A DNA stretch of 64,000 nucleotides from contig OY969916.1 of NCBI GenBank assembly GCA_963704535.1, positions 744,001-808,000 on the forward strand. Direction: 5' to 3'. Under the pieces are notes generated by a model, which was given only the letters and a program-made list of their open reading frames with translations, made no database searches and was not told where the DNA came from. Source of the stretch: G963704535 sp963704535 (GTDB lineage Bacteria; Chloroflexota; Chloroflexia; Chloroflexales; Roseiflexaceae). A program made the position numbers and the translations under genes. Below, piece by piece: positions 1 through 8,572 of this stretch (the first letter of the stretch is position 1; every line of letters starts with the position of its first letter).

Positions 1-2
1 TC

Positions 3-590
3 GCCAGCTTTGGCCTGCCGCTGCTCATATCGCAGTTCGGCCTGCCGCCCTACATGGGCTTGCTCGCCGGGCTCGCGGTGGTGTGGATCGTGAGTGGTGT
101 GCTGGCGCGGGTCAGTGATCGCGAGACCCACCTGACGGCCGACATCGAGCGGTTCCTGCGGAATATCGACATTCCGTCCCTCAAGTTCTTCATCGGCATC
201 CTCCTGGCGGTCGCGGCGCTCGATGCCCTCGACGTGCTGACCATTATCTCGAACCTGCTCCTGGGAAGCAACCCCAGCTCGGAGCGCCTGATCATAGGAA
301 ACAGCGTCCTCGGCATCCTGTCCGCGATCGTCGACAACGTGCCGCTGACCGCACTGGCGATCGACCTCATCCCGGCAACGAACGCAGGACTCTGGCCGTT
401 GCTGGCGTACTGCGTGGGCACCGGGGGCAGTCTTCTGGTGATCGGTTCAGCCGCAGGTGTGATCGCCATGGGGATGATCCGGGAGCTGACCTCCACCGCA
501 TATATGCACATCGCGACGATGGCGGTCGTCCTGGCATATATTGCCGGGATCGCGGTCTGGGGTGTGCAGAGGTTGATCTTTGGCCTCTAG
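3..590 (+). CDS. nhaD: NhaD-type Na+/H+ antiporter, C-terminal part (5' end outside window)
   Basis: The reading frame is open from base 3 and enters from outside the window, so only about 195 C-terminal residues are visible. They hold five or six hydrophobic segments. The stretch LSAIVDNVPLTAL and the glycine-rich GTGGSLLVIGSAAGV are the paired re-entrant-type motifs of the NhaD/ArsB ion transporter superfamily. NhaD proteins exchange cytoplasmic Na+ (or Li+) for external protons at the inner membrane. The gene ends with TAG 57 bases before a transposase fragment, so its downstream context has been disturbed by mobile DNA. The internal ATG at 54 is not the true start, because homology-like sequence continues upstream of it. 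A more general citrate/arsenite-type IT-superfamily transporter is the main alternative. Confidence 0.85.
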   Translation, partial: ASFGLPLLISQFGLPPYMGLLAGLAVVWIVSGVLARVSDRETHLTADIERFLRNIDIPSLKFFIGILLAVAALDALDVLTIISNLLLGSNPSSERLIIGNSVLGILSAIVDNVPLTALAIDLIPATNAGLWPLLAYCVGTGGSLLVIGSAAGVIAMGMIRELTSTAYMHIATMAVVLAYIAGIAVWGVQRLIFGL

Positions 591-647
591 CAGTTTGTCG
601 GAGAGAAACTCTCTCCGGGTCGACCAAGCTGTGCTACACTGGCACGT

Positions 648-968
648 ATGAGTAGATCATTCAAAACCGCTGATTACAACGCGACGCTGGACGTGACCGT
701 GCGGCTGGGTGACTGTCTGCCGCCCGACCACCTGGCGCGCTTTGTCGTGGACACCATCGCCCAACTCGACCTGTCGGTCATCTATATGCGCTATGGTTCG
801 CGCGGTGGGCAACCCTATGCGCCCGAAATCTTGCTGGCTGTGCTGTTCGTAGGCTTAGCCACCGGCGTGTTCTCTACCCGTAAACTGGAACGCGCGACCT
901 ATGAGACCGTGCCCTTTCGCTTTATCGCGGGCAATCTGCATCCCGACCACGACACCTTGTACTCGATG
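648..968 (+). pseudogene. IS1182-type transposase, N-terminal fragment
   Basis: This encodes the first 107 or so residues of an IS1182/DUF772-type transposase, with the diagnostic block YGSRGGQPYAPEILLAVL followed by FIAGNLHPDHDTL. The protein then stops after five unrelated residues. An intact member would continue into a short linker and the LLLAQ...KLGNISLDGTKIHADASKS block. That continuation is found 4.4 kb downstream at about 5391. The two pieces are therefore best read as one transposase gene split by the intervening block, with about 20 residues lost at the junction. No catalytic DDE residue lies in this piece, so it is inactive. Confidence 0.85.
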
Positions 969-980
969 GAGCCATAGCTC

Positions 981-2488
981 ATGGACAAGCAAGTCGATGT
1001 CGTGGTTGTAGGCGCCGGCCCGGTCGGGCTCCTGCTCGCGATCGAGCTCAAGCTGGGCGGCGCCGATGTGATGGTCCTGGAGCGGCTCACCGCGCCGAAC
1101 CTCGGCATCAAGGCGCCGTCCGTCGGACCGCTCGGCGCAGAGGCGCTCCAGCGCCGGGGCATGGGCTCGGCGCTCGCCGAGGCGGAAGATCGCACCTTCG
1201 CGGCGATGGGACCGGCGGGCGTAGAGATGCGGGCGCGAACGTTCAGCTTCAGGGGGCATTTCGCCCTTCTCCCGATCCGATCCGATGCGGAGCGCGAGCC
1301 CGAACGGCGCATGCGCTGGGTCGACCAGCAGGGTCTGGAGGCGATCCTGGGCGAGCGGGCGGCCGCGCTCGACATCGAGGTGCGGCGCGGGTGCGAGGTT
1401 ACGAGCTTCGAGCAGCATGCCGAGGGCGTCGAGGTCGGCTGGACCGCCCCGGCCGGGCCGGACCATGCTCGCTGCTCCTGGCTGGTCGGCTGCGACGGCG
1501 GGCGCAGCCCCATCCGCAAGATGGCCGGTTTCGCCTTTACTGGCGCGCCGCCCAGCCTGACCATGTACCAGTGCGTGCTCGATCTCGACCACCCCGAGCG
1601 CCTGCCGCGTGGGGTGACCCGCACGCCGGAGGGCCTCCTCATCCACGGACCTCGGCCTCGCCGGCTTGGGCTGCACGACTTCAGCGGTCCGCCGGCCGAT
1701 CGCAAGGCGCCCGTCACGCGCGAGGAAGTCGAAGGCGTGTTGCGACGGATTAGCGGCGCGGATGTCCGCGTGACGGCGATCGAGCAGGCGAACCGCTGGA
1801 CGGACATCACGCGCCTGGTCGACACCTACCGCCTGGATCGCGTCCTGCTCGCCGGTGACGCGGCGCACGTCCATTCGCCTGTTGGCGGCCAGGGGCTGAG
1901 CCTTGGGCTGGTCGACGCGGCCAACCTCGGCTGGAAGCTTGCCGTCGTCGTTCGCGGCGACAGGCCGGACAGCCTGCTCGACAGCTACACGTCCGAGCGG
2001 CAGCCTGTGGCCGAGGCCGTCCTGGCCAACACGCTCGCCCAGGTCGCGATCATGCGGCCGATCCGCGATCGAACGCCATGCGGGACATCTTCGCGAAGCT
2101 GCTGGAGCTCGACGACGTGAATGGCCATATCGACGGGCTGATGAGCGGCCTGGCCACGCGCTACGACCTCGGTTCGGAGCGAGACCTGGTCGGACGCCTC
2201 ACCGGCGATCGCCCTGTAGGTTACGCTGACGTTCAATCATCACTGTTCGCGGAGATGGCGCAAGGCGACGGCATAGTGCTCGACGCGTCTCCTGACGGGC
2301 GCGCGGCCGGTCTCGCGGCCGGCTTCACGCAGGTGCGCTGCCTGCCGGCCGAGGCAGGCCCCTCGATGCTGATCCGCCCCGACGGGTGCATCGCTTGGGC
2401 CAATGACGCGGGTGAAATTGCGGGGTTAGTGGACGCGCTTGAGCGCTGGTTCGCCACAACCGCACATGCCCACTGTTTGACCGCATAG
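981..2488 (+). CDS. FAD-dependent aromatic monooxygenase (frameshifted)
   Basis: This is a flavoprotein monooxygenase of the PHBH/PgaE type (FAD_binding_3), about 500 residues when the frames are joined. The N-terminus has the Rossmann motif VVVGAGPVGLLLAIELKLGG. The middle has GCDGGRSPIRK (the DG motif), and about residue 290 has the FAD-binding LLAGDAAHVHSPVGGQGLSLG. The frame then breaks between about 2055 and 2078: the upstream frame runs on to a stop at 2120, while the thioredoxin-like C-terminal domain (MRDIFAKLLELDDVNGHIDG...) continues one frame earlier to 2488. One lost base, or two gained, explains this. ATG 981 has GGAG nine bases upstream and lies right after the transposase break. 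Similar enzymes hydroxylate aromatic polyketides or rifamycins; the substrate here is unknown. It is either a pseudogene or a sequence error. Confidence 0.8.
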
Positions 2489-2593
2489 ATCATCTGTTCT
2501 ATACTTGAGCACGTCAACCCAACTTGCCTCGTATTGCTTAAGTGAGGACGGCTGGAGGAGTGGTTCGGCTCCTTTACATCATCAAGGAGAGGA
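2489..2593 (+). other. Spacer between monooxygenase and peptidase genes
   Basis: This short spacer holds ACCCAAC at 2517-2523, which fits the RYYYAAC half of an integron attC site. No matching GTTRRRY half is visible before the next gene, so I do not call an attC site here. A purine-rich AAGGAGAGGA at its end is the ribosome binding site for the peptidase gene. Confidence 0.3.
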
Positions 2594-3304
2594 ATGATGA
2601 AATTTCTGCTCACGTCTGGGGGCGTCACGAACCCCAGCATCCGCGACGCGCTCATAGACCTGCTGGGCAAGCCGATCGCCGAGTCCAGCGCGCTCTGCAT
2701 CCCGACGGCGCAATGGGGCCACCCGGTGTGCGGGCCAGCCTCGGTACGGGGCTTCGTCGTCGGCGAGCCCCCGCACCACATGAGCAGCTTGGGCTGGAAG
2801 TCGGTGGGCCTCCTCGAGCTCACCGCACTGCCCACCATCGGCGAGGAGCGCTGGGTCCCTTGGGTCCAGGAGGCCGACGTCCTGCTCGTGGACGGCGGCG
2901 ACGCGACATACCTGTGCCACTGGATGCGGGAGTCCGGGTTGGCGAACCTCCTGCCGTCGCTGTCCGAGACCGTTTGGGTGGGCGTGAGCGCCGGCAGCAT
3001 GGTGATGACCCCCCGGATCGGTGCCTACTTCGTGGAGTGGCGGTCCGCGCCGGACGACCAAACCCTGGGGGTCGTCGACTTCTCGATCTTCCCGCACCTG
3101 GACCACGAGATGATGCCGGGGAACACTCTGGCCGACGCGGAGCGGTGGGCGACCGACATCGCGGGTCCGGCGTACGCGATTGACGACCAGACCGCCCTCA
3201 AAGTGGTCGATGGCGTTGTCGAAGTTGTCTCTGAGGGTCATTGGAAACGGTTCGCACACGAATGCGGTCAAGCCGTTTCCTTTTGCCCGCCCTCGCCAGG
3301 ATGA
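2594..3304 (+). CDS. Peptidase E / S51-like class I glutamine amidotransferase-fold protein
   Basis: A cytosolic protein of 236 residues with the S51 family pattern. It has an N-terminal MMKFLLTSGGVTNPSI strand-loop, the acidic DVLLVDGGDATYLCHWM segment, and the nucleophile elbow GVSAGSMVM in which the serine of GxSAG is the expected catalytic residue. FSIFPHLDHE supplies the histidine region. S51 enzymes are dipeptidases or cyanophycinase relatives; the substrate here is not known. The family usually ends near VVEVVSEGHWKRF. The last 20 residues are therefore an oddity and may reflect read-through into cassette sequence. An AAGGAGAGGA site precedes the tandem ATG codons at 2594 and 2597. It lies in the block of small foreign-looking genes between the transposase halves. 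Confidence 0.8.
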   Translation: MMKFLLTSGGVTNPSIRDALIDLLGKPIAESSALCIPTAQWGHPVCGPASVRGFVVGEPPHHMSSLGWKSVGLLELTALPTIGEERWVPWVQEADVLLVDGGDATYLCHWMRESGLANLLPSLSETVWVGVSAGSMVMTPRIGAYFVEWRSAPDDQTLGVVDFSIFPHLDHEMMPGNTLADAERWATDIAGPAYAIDDQTALKVVDGVVEVVSEGHWKRFAHECGQAVSFCPPSPG

Positions 3305-3401
3305 CTCCAGGCGCACTGTCGATTTTGCAGAGTCTCGGTCGACTATTTGTTAGCGAGTGAAGCTGAGTACTCGCAGTGACCATGCCCTTGGGAGAACTCT
3401 C

Positions 3402-3911
3402 ATGAGGGCGAAAAGGAGAATGGACGTGAAAAAGCCAGCGAAGAACACGGTTTGCCTTTGGTACGACAGGGACGCGGAAGATGCCGCGCGCTTCTACGCC
3501 GAGACGTTTCCCGATTCGTCTGTAACGGCGGTGCACCGCGCCCCGGGCGACTTTCCATCGGGGAAGCAAGGAGATGTGTTGACGGTCGAGTTTACCGTGA
3601 TGGGTATCCCGTGCATCGGGCTCAATGGCGGCCCCGAGTTCAAGCACACCGAAGCATTCTCGTTCCAAGTCGCAACCGATGACCAGGCCGAAACTGATCG
3701 GTACTGGAATGCGATCGTCGGGAACGGCGGCGAAGAGAGTGCGTGCGGCTGGTGCAAGGACAAATGGGGTCTGTCCTGGCAGATTACGCCGCTGGCGTTG
3801 ACAAAAGCGATAAGCGATCCCGATCCCGCTGCCGCCAAGCGCGCGTTCGATGCGATGATGGAGATGAAAAAGATCGACATCGCTGCGATCGAAGCGGCAC
3901 GCCGAGGTTGA
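3402..3911 (+). CDS. VOC-superfamily (PhnB-like) protein
   Basis: A protein of about 169 residues of the PhnB/3-demethylubiquinone-methyltransferase-like branch of the vicinal oxygen chelate superfamily. The repeated beta-alpha-beta units begin NTVCLWYDRDAEDAARFYAE, and GLNGGPEFKHTEAFSFQV and WGLSWQITP are typical family motifs. Members are often small, of unassigned function, and common in integron gene cassettes. I place the start at ATG 3402, which has GGGAG eight bases upstream. GTG 3357 is too far upstream, and ATG 3420 has its purine tract only one base away. An attC-like site follows the stop codon by 26 bases. Confidence 0.82.
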   Translation: MRAKRRMDVKKPAKNTVCLWYDRDAEDAARFYAETFPDSSVTAVHRAPGDFPSGKQGDVLTVEFTVMGIPCIGLNGGPEFKHTEAFSFQVATDDQAETDRYWNAIVGNGGEESACGWCKDKWGLSWQITPLALTKAISDPDPAAAKRAFDAMMEMKKIDIAAIEAARRG

Positions 3912-3937
3912 TGTATTGCCCTCGCGTTCGCCGCCCA

Positions 3938-4080
3938 ACCCGCCCATCCAGCCGACCGCTTCGCGCGCAAGATTCGAGCGATTTTGGAATGTGATCTCTC
4001 GCGCTCGCGGCGGCTGGATGGGCAACTCGTTTCATTCAAGCCGACGCCGCTTCGCGGCGCGGCTTCATTCAGGCGTTATA
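3938..4080 (+). other. attC-like recombination site(s), probably two merged
   Basis: The segment opens with GCCCAAC (RYYYAAC half-site) at 3938. It contains two nested inverted repeats. The first pairs GCCCATCCAGCCG with CGGCTGGATGGGC. The second is the classic attC-like core CAAGCCGACGCCGC-TTCG-GCGGCGCGGCTT, ending in GGCGTTATAC, close to the usual GCGTTARRY end. The spacing is longer than one attC site, so two degenerate sites have probably merged. It separates two VOC genes in the same orientation, as expected for cassette boundaries. Confidence 0.75.
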
Positions 4081-4135
4081 CACCATATGAATGGCAAATG
4101 CCGGACGTTTCCGGTCAAGAATGAGAGGAAATGAT

Positions 4136-4573
4136 ATGGCTCTAAAGCGGATGGACAACATCGGCATCGTGGTAGAATCCCTCGATACCGCCATCGCTTT
4201 TTTCGCCGAGCTTGGCCTCACACTCGAAGGGCGAACCACGATCGAAGGAGAATGGGCCGGGCGCGTCACCGGACTGGGCTTCCAGCGCGTCGAGATCGCC
4301 ATGATGGTTACTCCCGATGGCCACAGCCGGCTCGAACTCTCGCGATTTCTCACCCCGCCTACAGTCGCCGATCACCGGAACGCCCCTGTGAACGCTCTCG
4401 GCTACCTACGCGTCATGTTCACCGTCGACGACATCGACGAGACGCTCGCCAGGCTCCGCAAGCGCGGCGCGCAGCTCGTTGGCGAAGTGGTCCAGTACGA
4501 GGACTCGTATCGGCTCTGCTACATCCGCGGACCCGAAGGGCTTCTCATCGGACTCGCCGAGCAGCTCGGGTAA
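4136..4573 (+). CDS. VOC-superfamily glyoxalase/bleomycin-resistance-like protein
   Basis: A small cytosolic protein of 145 residues. It begins MALKRMDNIGIVVESLDTAI and has the two-module VOC fold: FFAELGLTLEG in the first half and MFTVDDIDETLARLRKRGA in the second. The end, YEDSYRLCYIRGPEGLLIGLAEQLG, carries the glutamate expected as a metal ligand (in RGPEG). VOC proteins include glyoxalase I, extradiol dioxygenases and antibiotic-binding proteins, and the sequence does not choose among them. The start at 4136 has GAGAGGAAATGAT directly upstream. The gene is bounded by attC-like sites on both sides, which is the best evidence that it is an integron cassette. Confidence 0.85.
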   Translation: MALKRMDNIGIVVESLDTAIAFFAELGLTLEGRTTIEGEWAGRVTGLGFQRVEIAMMVTPDGHSRLELSRFLTPPTVADHRNAPVNALGYLRVMFTVDDIDETLARLRKRGAQLVGEVVQYEDSYRLCYIRGPEGLLIGLAEQLG

Positions 4574-4656
4574 GGCGTGATACGCATGGGCGCTGGTGGA
4601 ATTGGACGTGCTCGGCGGCAAACGAGACGTGGGTCGGCAAACAACCATTCACTGGC

Positions 4657-4723
4657 GGATAACACATCGTTCGAGCCGCCGCGAGGCAGAGGCCGAGCGG
4701 TCGGCTCAACTCCGTCGTTGGGC
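4657..4723 (+). other. attC-like recombination site
   Basis: The site starts with a degenerate R'' half (GGATAAC), has inner arms GTTCGAGCCG and CGGCTCAACT (GAGCCG/CGGCTC pair exactly), and ends with GTTGGGC at 4717-4723, a perfect GTTRRRY core. It is 67 bases long, within the usual attC range. It follows the second VOC gene and precedes the kinase gene. Confidence 0.8.
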
Positions 4724-4767
4724 ATCAGAAGCCCCTCGGCGTTAGCTCATTACTGGAGCACCTCGTT

Positions 4768-5235
4768 GTGGCAACGCTTCACTTGATGGTTGGGCTTCCC
4801 TGTTCAGGGAAGTCAACGCTGGCACGGACGCTCGAACATGAGCACTTGGCGCTTCGCCTAACCCCCGATGAGTGGCAACTACGCCTCTTCGGGCAAGATG
4901 CGGAAGAGCCGGAGCACAACGCTCGGCACACGCTCATTGAAACGCTGCAATGGGAAGTCGCGAGCCGGGCGCTTGCTTTGGGAATAAACGTCATACTTGA
5001 TTATGGGTTTTGGGCGCGTGAAGAACGAGAAGACTTCCGCTCACGGGCGAAGCAGCTTGGCGCAAGGAGCGAGGTGCATTTCCTCGATGTTCCAGAGCAT
5101 GAGCTGCTTCGGCGCCTGGCGCAACGAAACGCGCAACCCTCGTCACTGGCGTTCCACATCCCGGAAGAGATGATGAGACCGTGGATTGCGTTTTTCCAGA
5201 AACCGACGCCTGACGAATTGCAGCGCAGAGACTAA
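4768..5235 (+). CDS. P-loop kinase-like AAA ATPase (gene-cassette type)
   Basis: A protein of 155 residues starting with GTG. The Walker A loop GLPCSGKST lies at residues 9-17. ILDYGFWAREERED at about residue 74 supplies the Walker-B-like aspartate, and the later LRRLAQRN fits the mobile lid of small-molecule kinases. The overall pattern matches the short AAA_33-type kinases that phosphorylate polynucleotides, chloramphenicol or unknown small molecules; the substrate cannot be read from the sequence. It sits between two attC-like sites. The downstream site begins five bases after the stop codon, as in ordinary single-gene cassettes. Confidence 0.82.
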   Translation: MATLHLMVGLPCSGKSTLARTLEHEHLALRLTPDEWQLRLFGQDAEEPEHNARHTLIETLQWEVASRALALGINVILDYGFWAREEREDFRSRAKQLGARSEVHFLDVPEHELLRRLAQRNAQPSSLAFHIPEEMMRPWIAFFQKPTPDELQRRD

Positions 5236-5240
5236 CTGCT

Positions 5241-5306
5241 GCCCAACAACACGCTCCAGCCAACTCGCCCGCTTCGCAGGCTCGCGGCTGAGCCTGGTCG
5301 TTGGGT
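5241..5306 (+). other. attC recombination site
   Basis: This is the clearest attC site in the window. A perfect R'' half GCCCAAC is at 5241-5247 and a perfect R' half GTTGGGT at 5300-5306, 66 bases in total, and the two are inverted relatives. Inside, CCAGCC and GGCTG form the second stem, with an imperfect GC-rich arm around the CCGCTTCGCAGG centre. It closes the cassette block. About 85 bases of unassigned sequence follow before transposase homology resumes. Confidence 0.88.
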
Positions 5307-5390
5307 TGATTGCTCGCTCAATACTCGCACCCTACACGTAATCGTTTGTTGCCTATTTTGACATGTATCTCGGCTGATCCCTAAATCTTG

Positions 5391-5845
5391 CTGTTGGCGC
5401 AGGTGGCTGGGGCGCTGAAACTGGGCAACATCAGTCTCGACGGTACCAAGATCCATGCCGATGCCTCCAAGAGCAAGGCGGTGAGTTATCAGCACCTACT
5501 GGCCCTAGAAACGCACTTGCGCGGAAGTCGAGGAGCTGTTCGCCCTGAGTGAGCGCGTGGATCAGAGCGAGATGCCGGATGGGTTGGTGGTAAGCGACGA
5601 AATCGCCAGCAGGCAGGCCCGCCTGGCCGAAGCCAAAGCGGTCCTGGAAGCACGGGCGAAAGAACGCACGGCACTAGAGCAGGCCGAGTATGATGCCAAG
5701 GTGCAGGAACGGGCCGAGAAAGCGCGTCAGACCGGCCGGACGCCGCGCGGGCGCGCACCCAAGCCGCCAACGCCCGGGCCGCGTGACAAGGACCAATACA
5801 ACTTCACTGACCCCAATCGCGGATCATGAAACACAAAGGAGGGCC
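5391..5845 (+). pseudogene. IS1182-type transposase, middle fragment (twice frameshifted)
   Basis: From about 5391 the translation reads LLLAQVAGALKLGNISLDG then TKIHADASKSKAVSY, the IS1182 block containing the first catalytic aspartate region. The frame breaks near 5517. It continues in another frame as AEVEELFALSERVDQSEMPDG... through TPGPRDKDQYNFTDPN (5517-5816), breaks again, and reads RIMKHKGG before homology ends near 5845. This is the continuation of the N-terminal piece at 648-968. The final third, with the last DDE residue, is absent. The remnant runs up to the end of the mutase gene on the opposite strand. Confidence 0.85.
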
Positions 5846-5887
5846 TGGTGGAGCCGCTCACATTGATCTTCAATCCTCGGCCCACGA

Positions 5888-7457
5888 CTACAGCCGTACC
5901 TCCGGCCGGTACTCGCCCCACACCTCGCGCAGTACCCCACAAACCTCGCCGACCGTCGCCATACACCTGAGTGCCTCGTGCAGTGGGTAGAGCATGTTCT
6001 CGGTACCGGCAGCGGCCTGGCGCAGCGCGTCGAGCGCCGCGCCGACCGCCGCACCATCGCGCTCGGCGCGGATGCGGGCCAGGGCGGCGGCCTGCTCGCG
6101 GGTAACAGCCTCGTCGGGGTAGAACACCGGCACCGGCGCGGCCTTCGAGTCGGCGAAGCGGTTCACGCCGACGACCACCTGCGCGCCCGACTCGATCTGC
6201 TGCTGGATGGTGTAGGCGGCATCGGCGATCTCCGACTGGATCCAGCCGGCCTCGATCGCGGCAACCGCGCCGCCCATAGTATCAACTCGCTCGATCAGCT
6301 CCCAGGCCTGCGCCTCCAGAGCGTCGGTGAGCGCCTCGACCACGTAGGAGCCGGCCAGCGGGTCGGCAGTGGCGGCGACGCCGCTCTCGTAGCCGATGAT
6401 CTGCTGGGTACGTAGCGCCAGCGTGGCCGCCTCCTGGGTCGGCAGGCCCAGCGCCTCGTCGTAGCCGTTAGTGTGCAGGCTCTGGGTGCCGCCGAGCACC
6501 GCCGCCAGCGCCTCGATCGTCGTGCGAACGACATTGTTGAGTGGCTGCTGCGCGGTCAGGCTGGCGCCGGAGGTCTGGGTGTGGAAGCGCAGCATCATGC
6601 TCTGCTCTTTGCGCGCCCCAAATCGCTCCTTCATGATCCTGGCCCACATGCGGCGGGCGGCGCGAAACTTGGCCACCTCTTCCAGGAAGTTGGGGTTGCT
6701 GACGAAGAAGAACGATAGCCGCGGCGCGAACTCATCCACGTCCAGCCCGGCCGCGACCGCCGCGCCGACGTAGGCGATCCCGTCGGCCAGCGTGAAGGCG
6801 ATCTCCTGGGCGGCGGTGCTGCCGGCCTCGCGTATGTGGTAGCCGCTGATCGAGATCGTGTTCCAGCGCGGGATGCGGGCGCGGCAGTAGGCGAAGGTGT
6901 CGGTAATCAGGCGCATCGAGGGGCGCGGCGGAAAGATGTAGGTGCCGCGGGCGGCGTACTCCTTGAGGATATCGTTCTGGATGGTGCCGCCGAGCCGCTC
7001 CGACGGCACGCCCTGGCGCTCGGCCACTAGCTCGTAGAGCAGCAGCAGCACGGCGGCCGGTGCGTTGATCGTCATCGAGGTGGTGACCTGGTCGAGCGGG
7101 ATGCCATCGAACAGCGTCGCCATATCTTCCAGGCTATCGATCGCTACGCCGACCTTGCCGACCTCGCCCTCGGCGCGCGGGTCGTCGGAGTCGAGTCCCA
7201 GTTGCGTCGGCAGGTCGAAGGCGACCGAGAGGCCCGTCTGGCCCTGCGCCAGCAGGTAGCGATAGCGCTGGTTGCTTTCGCGGGCCGAGGCGAACCCGGC
7301 GTACTGGCGCATCGTCCACATCCGGCCGCGGTACATCGTTGGGTAGATGCCGCGTGTGTAGGGGTACTGGCCGGGGTCGGGCTGGGGCGCGCCGGCGTCC
7401 TCGGCGCTGGTAGACCGGCTTGATCGGGATGCCTGAGTTTGTGGTTATGTCACCCAT
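5888..7457 (-). CDS. Methylmalonyl-CoA mutase large subunit, substrate-binding domain (frameshifted near N-terminus)
   Basis: The product is the TIM-barrel catalytic domain of a B12-dependent acyl-CoA mutase, about 520 residues without the C-terminal B12-binding domain, which must be a separate protein. It has TMRQYAGFASARESN (the tyrosine in RQYAGF is typical of methylmalonyl-CoA mutase), TYIFPPRPSMRLITDTF, SISGYHIREAGSTAAQE, and LRFHTQTSGASLTAQQPLNN. The reaction is (R)-methylmalonyl-CoA to or from succinyl-CoA. The start is ATG 7457 (MGDITTNSGIPIKPVY), with AGGAGG just upstream. A frameshift near 7410 separates this leader from the main frame, whose first ATG is at 7336. The gene lies 23 bases after the epimerase gene in an apparent operon. 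A related mutase such as isobutyryl-CoA mutase is less likely. Confidence 0.85.
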
Positions 7458-7480
7458 TGTTGCCTCCTGACCGCCGATCG

Positions 7481-8461
7481 TCAAAGGTAGCCGTGGGCCT
7501 GGTACCACCGATACGCCTTCTCCGCCGCACCGCGAAACGGCAGCAGTGGGTAGCCCAGCTCGCGCACGGCCTTGGTCGAGTCGAAGAAGAACTCGACCCG
7601 GCTGAGCCGGATCTGCTCACCACTGATCACCGGCGGGCGCGGGCTGACCCGGTTGAAGGCATCGACCGCCAGCGCGGCGGGGCCGAGCAGCCAGCTGGGC
7701 ACGACCAGCCGCGCCGGGCGGCGGCCGGCCACCTCGGCGATCGTCGCGGCGACCTGGCGGAATGAAAGGTTCTCGCCGCCCAGGATGTAGCGCTCACCGA
7801 CACGCCCACGCTCCGCAGCGGCCAGGTGCCCCTGCACCACCGCATCCACATCGGCGATGCACATGCCGCCCGGCGGAACCACCGGCACGCGGCCGCGCCC
7901 ATACTCGACGACGATGCTGCCGGCGTTCAGATAGTGGTCGCCGGCGCCGATCACCGTCGCCGGGTTGACGATCACCGCCGGGAGCCCGCGCTCGATCGCC
8001 CGCCGCACCTCGTCCTCGGCAAGGCGCTTGCTGTCGGCATAGGTGAAGCTTGCGCTCAACGGGTCGAACGGCGTCTCCTCGGTGCCCGGTATCCCGCGCG
8101 GCGCGATGCCAATCGCGGCGACCGACGAGGTATGGACCACCCGCCCAACGCCGGCGCGCAGGCACGCCTCCATCACGATCCGCGTGCCCTCGACGTTCAC
8201 CTGGTAGACCTGCTCGCGCCGCGCCCGCCAGTAGGATGTCAACGCCGCGACGTGAAAGATCAGGTCGCAGCCCTCGACCGCCCGCGCGACCGCCGCCGGC
8301 TCCAGGATGTCGCCGACCGTGTGCTCAACCGGCAGCCCTTCCAGCGCCACTAGGCTCGATCCGGAGCGCCGCAGCACCCGCACGCTATCGCCGCGCCGCA
8401 CCAGAGCCGCCGCCAGATTCGCGCCAACAAAGCCAGTCCCGCCGGTGACAAGTATCTTCAT
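7481..8461 (-). CDS. NAD-dependent epimerase/dihydroflavonol-reductase-like SDR
   Basis: An extended short-chain dehydrogenase of 326 residues. It begins MKILVTGGTGFVGANLAAAL with the GGxGxxG dinucleotide-binding loop. It then has the active-site region HTSSVAAIG and the YADSK catalytic Tyr-xxx-Lys motif, with IVNPATVIG after it. The pattern matches the HpnA/dihydroflavonol 4-reductase group of sugar or steroid/hopanoid epimerases; the substrate is unknown. The open frame extends 14 codons further upstream, but those residues come from a GAACAAA-type repeat, so ATG 8461 is chosen. It lies upstream of the mutase gene on the same strand. Confidence 0.85.
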   Translation of the reverse strand: MKILVTGGTGFVGANLAAALVRRGDSVRVLRRSGSSLVALEGLPVEHTVGDILEPAAVARAVEGCDLIFHVAALTSYWRARREQVYQVNVEGTRIVMEACLRAGVGRVVHTSSVAAIGIAPRGIPGTEETPFDPLSASFTYADSKRLAEDEVRRAIERGLPAVIVNPATVIGAGDHYLNAGSIVVEYGRGRVPVVPPGGMCIADVDAVVQGHLAAAERGRVGERYILGGENLSFRQVAATIAEVAGRRPARLVVPSWLLGPAALAVDAFNRVSPRPPVISGEQIRLSRVEFFFDSTKAVRELGYPLLPFRGAAEKAYRWYQAHGYL

Positions 8462-8572
8462 AGAATAAAGAACAAAGAATAAAGAACAAAGAATAAAGAA
8501 CAAAGAACCGATTCAACCTTTCACCCCTTCACCTTTTCACCTTGTCATCTGGTCATCTTGTTATCTTGTCAG
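8462..8572 (-). repeat. Heptamer/octamer word repeats between two genes
   Basis: Directly upstream of the epimerase start are tandem copies of a 7-mer word (AAGAACAAAGAATAAAG type). Nearer the acetyltransferase stop codon is an octamer array of the (G)TCATCTTG type. Both word families recur elsewhere in the window, in gaps and inside coding regions. The array touches both flanking genes: it gives the epimerase frame a spurious N-terminal extension and abuts the stop codon of the upstream gene. Confidence 0.8.

Noticed and set aside
2489..2593. attC site after the monooxygenase
   Set aside because: Only one half-site (ACCCAAC) is present; no GTTRRRY partner or inner stem was found.
3305..3401. 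attC site between the peptidase and first VOC gene
   Set aside because: GTTAGCG is only a weak half-site and no RYYYAAC partner was found, so this boundary remains unexplained.
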